Below the pieces are notes generated by a model. It worked only from the letters and a program-made list of their open reading frames with translations. It was not told the origin of the DNA and made no database searches. DNA of 64,000 bases from Diphasiastrum complanatum (Eukaryota > Streptophyta > Lycopodiopsida > Lycopodiales > Lycopodiaceae). Below, in pieces: positions 58,211-64,000 of the stretch. Where the stretch lies: contig CM055093.1 in the NCBI GenBank assembly GCA_029204225.1, positions 18,898,041-18,962,040 on the forward strand. The letters run 5' to 3'. The stretch's first letter is position 1. Each line of letters starts with the position of its first letter. The translations under genes were made by a program, and so were the position numbers.

Positions 58211-58385
58211 AGTTGCCAATCCTATCTTCTACCCTGCTTCACCAATCCTTCTAGCACACGGCTCGTGATTTATCAAGGATGGGGTTAATGCATGATTATG
58301 GAGAGTAGCAACTCTAATATATAATCCTTTTCATTTTTTCACTCATTTCCTTAATCGAGCTTCATGTAGCTGATTGTCAACTACT

Positions 58386-59706
58386 CTTAACCTAAGTCCC
58401 ATGTGCTATGCTTAGCAATTGATTCCATCTCCTCTCCCATGGCCTTGACCCAAATGTCATCATCCTTCGCTTCACCATAAGTCGAAGGGTCTTTGCTTTG
58501 AATAATTCTAGATAAGAGAGCATAATTTGCATCATACCTTTCAGGTTGTGTCTTCTCTCTTGTTGATCTTCGTAGCTCTCCCTGGCTAGATGATCCTGGA
58601 AAGTCATCCATGTCGCGGCTCTCCAACAATCTCTCAAACCACTAAGGGAGCTTCTTGTCAGATGATCGACTTCTTGGTGAGAATGTATCCCATGGCACTT
58701 CCTTCTCCTTGCGTTTGTCACCTGCAATCTCAATCCTTCTTGCACCAAAAGGTTTATCTCTACCTCTCCAACCTGTCTCTTGAGGTTGAGTAGTAGTATC
58801 TTGATATGTATCCTCATTTTCATCACTTGGAAGATCAATGAATGGATCATCATCAAGTGGTATCCTCACTATACCATCTTTCCCACTAGATGTATCTATC
58901 TTCTCAGCATCCTTGTCTTCATACATCTTGGATTCATGAAAGATAACATCACGGCTTATATGGATTTTATTTTCCATTGGATCAAAACATCTATAGCCTT
59001 TCACATGATCATCATATCCTAGGAATATATACTTGATAGCATTTACATCAAGTTTACGTCTCTCTTCCTTAGGAATGTGGACAAAGGCCGTACATTCAAA
59101 GATTCGCAAATGGTTCACCTTAGGTTTCTTCTTCGTGAATGCTTCCTCAGGTGTTATCTTTGGTATGGCAAAGGTAGGACTTCTTTTTTGAAGGTAGACT
59201 ATCGTACTGCATGCTTCTGACCAAAAATCTTTTGGTAGTTTCATGTCAACTAGCATAGATCTGGCACTTTCCACAATCGTACGATTCTTGCGCTCAGCTA
59301 CACCATTGAGAGCAGGAGTATGAGCTTGCATAGATTGTCTTTTAATCCCACATTGATCACAAAGATCATTGAAGTCATTAGACTTGCACTCACCTCCACT
59401 ATTTGATCTTAGGACTTTGATCTTCCTACTTGTCTGATTTTTGACCAATGCTTTGAAGCTCTTGAAATCTAATTTCTTCTTCAAGAAGTAGATCCACGTC
59501 TTACGTGACATATCATCAATAAAGGTCATGAAATTGAAGGCTTTACCTAAGGACATGGTCCTCATAGGCCCACATAAATCTGTGTGGATTGAATCCAGAA
59601 TGTTCTTTTCTCTTGCAACACCACCTTTATTGAACTTCTCTTGATGCTGCTTCCCATATACACATGATTTGCACATCGATTTCAAGTGGTCTTCTATGGT
59701 AGGCAA
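58386..59706 (-). pseudogene. Copia A integrase and start of RT
   Basis: The minus strand 59706-58642 reads the pre-integrase and integrase: SMCKSCVYGKQHQEKFNKGG, LDSIHTDLCGPMRTMSLGKA, FIDDMSRKTWIYFLKKK (Asp), KIKVLRSNSGGECKSNDF (second Asp of the usual LRSDNGGE changed to Asn), NGVAERKNRTIVESARSML (Glu). Then come FLGYDDHVKGYRCFDP and the acidic linker. After a stop the frame at 58629-58387 gives RSTREKTQPERYDANYALLS and EEMESIAKHSTWDLG, the RT N terminus, where the 8.1-kb insertion begins. Confidence 0.93.
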
Positions 59707-61083
59707 TCATGTTACCATCTCCAATTTCCTCATCAAACTGAGGCTTCCCAAGTTCAAGTGACCAAGCCTCTTATGCCACAACTCAATGGAATGGATGATA
59801 CGAGTCCATGTTGCCCCTTGATTGTTGCATTCAACCTGTACAACTTTGTATTGGGCTCCCTTACTCCATCCGCAATAACTTTGAACTTTTGGTTTACATC
59901 CTTCACAAAGCAACAATCATGGGTAAATTCTACCTTCAACTTTTGATCAGTAATGACTCCAACAGAAAGTAGATTTTTCTTCAAACTTGGTACGTAAAAT
60001 ACCTCCCTGATCATCTTGCTTTTGCCATCAGGTAGTTGGATTGAAACAATTTCTATCCCCTTGATCTTGCACACCTCACCATTTGCTTGTGAAATGGACG
60101 TTCCATTATCCAACACTTTCAAGCTACTGAACCAATTCTTGATACCTGTCATGTGTCTTGTGGATCCCGAGTCAATATACCATGCTTGATCATCTTGATT
60201 AGATGACAATGCAGATATGAAGATGCTAGAGTCTTCAATCTCACCCTCATCGACAAGGTTACTTGCTTGTTTTGGTTTTCCCTTGCCTTGTTCCACCAGG
60301 AATTTGCGACATTCACTCTTCCAATGGCCCTTTTTACCACAATGGAGGCACTTGCCTTTCTTCTTGGTCTTACTGGAAGATCCCTCATCCTCCTGAGTCT
60401 TGTCAAATTGTTGCTTAGACTTCTTCTTGCCCTTGTCCTTGTCTTGTTTTTGGCTTGTCGCAAGTGCCTGATTGTCAGAATTCTGACGTCTAGCTTTCAC
60501 CATTTCTCGTTGTTGCTCTTCCTGCATCAAGATTCCTGTGAGCTCGTCAAAGGTTGGCAATCTTTCTCTTGATGTTATTCCACTCACAAACATCTGATAG
60601 GGTTCTGCAATGACACACAATGCATTGTGCACAAGCTCCACATCATGTATGCGCTCACCAATAGAATGCAGTTCATCCCTAATTGTCTTGATTCTGGTCA
60701 TGTACGTCTGAATGTGCTCAGGCTTGCTCCATGCGGGCACAATTTAACTTTGACTTCAGAAACATGATTCTTGATGGATTTGACGTCTCGAACTGCTCCT
60801 TTAGCACATCCCATGCCTGTCTGGGTGTAACAGCATCACAAATGTGGGTAATGATGTGATCCTTCACTGACAAGTTAATGAAGGTCAAAGCTTTCCTCAT
60901 CTTTTTGTTGAACACCTTGATATCCGCTTCATTTGGTGGCCTTTTCTCATCACATGTGATGACTTTCGACATGTCTTTCTCCATCAGTATGTTTTTCATT
61001 TTGAATTTCCAAACTGCATAGTTGGAAATCCTGTCCAATTTGCTACTTTCACTCAAAATGGACTCTCCCATGTTTGCCATCAC
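59700..61083 (-). pseudogene. Copia A gag and protease
   Basis: The minus strand starts at 61083, MANMGESILSESSKLDRISN then YAVWKFKMKNILMEKDMSKV, continues after one frameshift near 60725 as HIQTYMTRIKTIRDELHSIG, and includes the CCHC knuckle CLHCGKKGHWKSEC and the protease AWYIDSGSTRHMTG (active-site DSG; usual DSGAT or DSGCS). Then FYVPSLKKNLLSVG and a GAG-pre-integrase LWHKRLGHLNLGSLSLMRKL. Gag forms the particle and protease cleaves the polyprotein. Only two breaks occur in 1.4 kb, so the insertion of copia A is fairly recent. Confidence 0.93.
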
Positions 61084-62340
61084 AAAACTGCTTGAAACTT
61101 CTGTCGTAGGCTAAAAACAGTATGCAGAGTGATGTCAGAAGCTGAAAATAATGACCTGCACTTTTTCGCTTACCATGCCACTCGTCGCTTTTCCTCCAAT
61201 TTCAAAGCCAAATCGGCGTCGCCTTCCGAAATGCACTCAGTCGTCAACTCCCAACTACGTGCCCATTGGAATGGTGAAATCACTTTTGTCGCACTCTGAA
61301 CACTTTCTCGCACTGCAATCACTCTATTTTATTGTACCGTACTTGCATGTACAGTCTGGGTGCCCTTCGTTTGGAAGTTATAGCCTTTCATTTGGGTCAA
61401 AACGGACAAAGGACCCAAAAATAAGGATTTTTCTAGTTTTTGAGCTGTTTCTTCAGAGTGAAGAAACTTCACCTTTCACTTGTGAAGGGACCCAACTCCA
61501 ATTTTAGTATGAAATTTTTTAGTAAAGTTGAAGTGCCTTATGCTCCTCAGGCCCCTTCAATTAAAGTTCATGTGGATTTTATAGCAATCCAATGGTTTAT
61601 CTGGATCCAATGGTCCACGTAGATTTAATCTCCATCGTCCATCCAGATGCCATGACATCTGATAGTCCTGCACATTCTTGTGCACCAATCCGGATTCCTC
61701 CAGTTGTGACCACCTTTGAAGCAGTACGTGCTTCTCCTCCTCACCGTGCGCAAACTGTTCGCATCCTTCTCTCGGCCTCTTATTTTCTTTCTTCACCAAA
61801 CTCTTGATAATCTGACATGCTCTCTGATCCGCGGCCAGTTATGGCTCTCTCACATCTACTACACGCTACTGGGGCGCCCTCCACTAGCTCTTTACAGCTC
61901 CAAAATCTGTTGAATACAAAGAGAAATCCACGATTTATCATCTATAAAACCCTAAAGCAGAGTTTCTACACCATTCTTGGCACTTAGTAGTCTTTATACA
62001 GCTCTTCAACAAGCAAATCCTCTTTCTTTGAGGTCGCCCTATAGCAAGGAATTTGATACTTCAGACCATTTGTCAAACGATGTCCGTTCGGATGCACACC
62101 GATTGCAAACACCAAGCAGCTACTTTACAGAATTTTTAGAATTCCGTTTCCCCAACTGATAGGCCTTGTCTGTGAATCCTCACACGGTTTCACACCTAGC
62201 AAACCTCTATATGCTAGAAATCTTACACCAGTGCTTCACTTTCCGTCTCCAGCCTGCCGTAAACCCTGAACTCTTAGAAGACTTTTCTTCTCCTTAAGCT
62301 CTCTTCAACGGTGACATTGTACTCTGTACACTCCCTGTAC
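61084..62340 (-). other. Copia A untranslated leader
   Basis: 1.26 kb between gag start and the primer-binding site, in minus orientation. ORFs on either strand carry no recognisable motif. Confidence 0.6.
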
Positions 62341-62354
62341 GGCTCTGATACCAA
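62341..62354 (-). other. Copia A primer binding site
   Basis: The complement reads TTGGTATCAGAGCC, the tRNA-Met primer site, directly inside the 5' LTR at 62355. Confidence 0.9.
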
Positions 62355-62560
62355 CTTAGAATTTGCTTTGCACACGAACACAGATCATGCTACACAGTAA
62401 CACAGACAGAAAACACTCTCCACAACAAGCTCACATAACAACTGTAAGGTTGTCGTTGGCGGGACACGTGTCCGGATGACTTGCCTCGTAAGGCCAACCA
62501 ATCCTTATCAACTGATAGGACCCACAGTACAGTAGCACAGTGATTCTACTTTAATTCTAA
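62355..62560 (-). repeat. Shared copia LTR (5' LTR of A, 3' LTR of B)
   Basis: Bounded on the left by the primer-binding site of A and on the right (minus-strand upstream) by the purine tract and RNase H end of a second copy, B. Relative to 48719-48989 it lacks about 68 bp near AACTGT/AAGGTTG. One LTR serving two tandem copies is the usual product of LTR-LTR recombination. Confidence 0.88.
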
Positions 62561-62616
62561 CTCTCTCCCTTAAAGTAGAGTCTACTTTTTATACAGTCAT
62601 ATACATGGCTTTAAAG

Positions 62617-62870
62617 TCAAAAAACTTTAAGTACAGAAAGCTTTGATCTAAACTTATTAAACTTTTCTCCAACAAGTGGCTTAGTGAAAATAACAACTAG
62701 TTGCTCCTCTGTGCTACAATAAACAACATGAATTTCACGACTCAGTAGCCTATCACGTATAAAGTGATACTGAATCTCAATGTGTTTAGTTCTCGCATGG
62801 AACACTGGATTCTTTGCTAGCTGAATGCCACTCTGACTGTCGCTATGTAATGTCATGGGATTTTCCTACT
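62617..62870 (-). pseudogene. Copia B RNase H end
   Basis: On the minus strand MTLHSDSQSGIQLAKNPVFH, ARTKHIEIQYHFIRDRLLSR and EEQLVVIFTKPLVGEKF are the C-terminal RNase H of copia pol (usual ...QLADIFTKPL). Upstream it is fused directly to integrase at about 62870: RT and half of RNase H are deleted. Confidence 0.92.
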
Positions 62871-64000
62871 TCATGCCATATATCCAAAGATTTGCAAGTG
62901 GTTCACCTTTCGCTTCTTCTTCGTGAATGCTTCCTTAGGTGTTATCTTTGGTATGGCAATGGTAGGACTTCTATTTTGAAGATAGACTGTCGTACTGCAT
63001 GCTTCTGACCAAAAATCTTTTGGTAGTTTTATCTCAGCTATCATAGATCTGGCACTTTCCACAATTGTACAATTCTTGCGCTCAACTACATCATTGAGAG
63101 CATGAGTATGAGCTTGCGTAAATTGTCTTTTAATCACATTGATCACAAAGATCATTGAAGTCATTAGACTTGTACTCACCTCCACTATCTGATCTTAAGA
63201 CTTTGATCTTCCTACTTGTCTGATTTTTGACCAATGTTTTGAAGCTCTTGAAATTGTCAAATGCATCTGATTTCTTCTTCAAGAAGTAGATCCACGTCTT
63301 ACGTGACATATCATCAATAAAGGTCATGAAATAGAAGGATTTACCTAAGGACATGGTCCTCATAGGCCCACATAAATCTGTGTGGATTAAATCCAGGATG
63401 TTCTTTACTCTTGCAACACCACCTTTATTGAACTTCTTACGATGCTGCTTTCCATATACACATGATTCGCACATCGATTTCCAGTGGTCTTCTATAGTAG
63501 ACAATCCTGTTACCATCTCCAATTTCCTCATCAAGTTGAGGCTTCCCAAGTTCAAGTGACCAAGCCTCTTATGCCACAACTCAATTTGCGATGGAATGGA
63601 CGATACGAGTCCATGTTGCCCCTTGATTGTGGCATTCAACCTGTACATTATTGTATTGGGCTCCCTTACTCCATCCGCAATAGCTTTGAACTTTTGGTTC
63701 ACATCCTTCACAAAGCAATGATCATGGGTGAATTCTACTTTCAACTTTTGATCAGTAATGACTCCAACAGAAAGTAGATTTTTCTTCAAACCTGGTACGT
63801 AAAGTACCTCCCTGATCATCTTGCTTTTGCCATTAGGTAGTTGGATTGAAACAGTGCCTATCTCCTTGATCTTGCACATCTCACCATTTGCTTGTGAAAC
63901 GGACGTTCCATTATCCAACACTTTCAAGCTACTGAACCAACTCTTGTTACCTGTCATGTGTCTTGTGGCTCCCGAGTCAATATACCACGTTTGATCATCT
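62871..64000 (-). pseudogene. Copia B protease end, pre-integrase and integrase (runs off window)
   Basis: Frames 63957-63130 and 63185-62871 encode the protease-to-integrase part: VLDNGTSVSQANGEMCKIKE, LWHKRLGHLNLGSLNLMRKL, LDLIHTDLCGPMRTMSLGKS, FIDDMSRKTWIYFLKKKSDA, KVLRSDSGGEYKSNDFNDLC (both Asp kept) and, after a frameshift, VVERKNCTIVESARSMI and VNHLQIFGYMA. Strong similarity to copia A shows a second copy of the same family. The 5' part lies beyond 64000. Confidence 0.93.

Larger units (their letters stand above)
50286..58385. mobile_element. 8.1-kb insertion in copia A: putative DNA transposon
   Basis: Copia A RT breaks at STWDLG (58386 side) and resumes at KPLPPVGKK (50285 side), which are neighbouring residues in copia RT, so everything between was inserted. 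Contents: hairpin-rich repeats near both ends (50511-51180 and 58005-58210, partly inverted copies of each other), a plus-strand transposase relic and a convergent minus-strand gene. A possible 3-bp duplication (CTT on plus) flanks the insert. The 226 bp and 175 bp outside the hairpin repeats show no clear terminal inverted repeat, so the exact ends and superfamily are unresolved; it may be a composite of more than one insertion. Confidence 0.6.

Noticed and set aside
59686-60572. Plus-strand ORFs over the copia gag and integrase
   Set aside because: Antisense shadows of the minus-strand copia coding sequence.

Overview
The window is nuclear DNA of a land plant. It holds one conserved plant gene with nine phase-consistent exons and GTATGT-type donors, set among typical plant LTR retrotransposons, a poly(A)-tailed LINE and long AT-rich intergenic stretches. 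I cannot name the species. No rRNA, tRNA or CRISPR was seen.

Layout. 1-4.6 kb: a degraded LTR-type element with an unrecognised gag-position ORF and, on the minus strand, a relic of an unusual (Penelope-like?) reverse transcriptase. 4.6-7.7 kb: a broken Ty3/gypsy chromovirus, then a 203-bp GA microsatellite. 8-16 kb: repeat-rich DNA with two dispersed repeat pairs, a cluster of GTACCAAATTTGGTAC-like palindromes, an FCP1-like phosphatase fragment and a hAT-like fragment. 16-19.6 kb: a Ty1/copia element lacking protease and integrase. 19.6-23.9 kb: a LINE split by a nested LTR element. 26.4-27.4 kb (minus): a 267-codon open frame resembling the Crypton/DUF3504 tyrosine-recombinase domain, unexpected in a plant.

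29.6-36.8 kb: a complete SCAR/WAVE gene (nine exons, 913 codons plus stop), the only clearly functional host gene. 38.4-41.1 kb: a pseudogene whose stops look like CAG-to-TAG and CGA-to-TGA changes. 42.9-45.0 kb: a SWIM zinc-finger ORF (minus) next to a split gene (plus) resembling beta-class N4/N6 DNA methyltransferases. 45.4-48.7 kb: copia and gypsy fragments and a GAGTCATTT minisatellite.

48.7-62.6 kb: a minus-strand copia element (A) whose reverse transcriptase is split by about 8.1 kb of foreign DNA (about 50.29-58.39 kb). The insert looks like a DNA transposon: hairpin-rich inverted repeats near both ends, a plus-strand MULE-like transposase relic and a convergent minus-strand multi-exon gene with a ParB-like (DxNHR) domain. 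From 62.36 kb a second copia copy (B) shares an LTR with A and runs off the window.

The best candidate for something undescribed is the set {MULE-like transposase, SWIM finger, ParB-like gene, DNA-methyltransferase-like gene}: ParB-like and beta-class methyltransferase domains often occur together in bacteria, and here relics of both lie within 15 kb with pieces of one transposase family. Their physical linkage in an intact element is inference.
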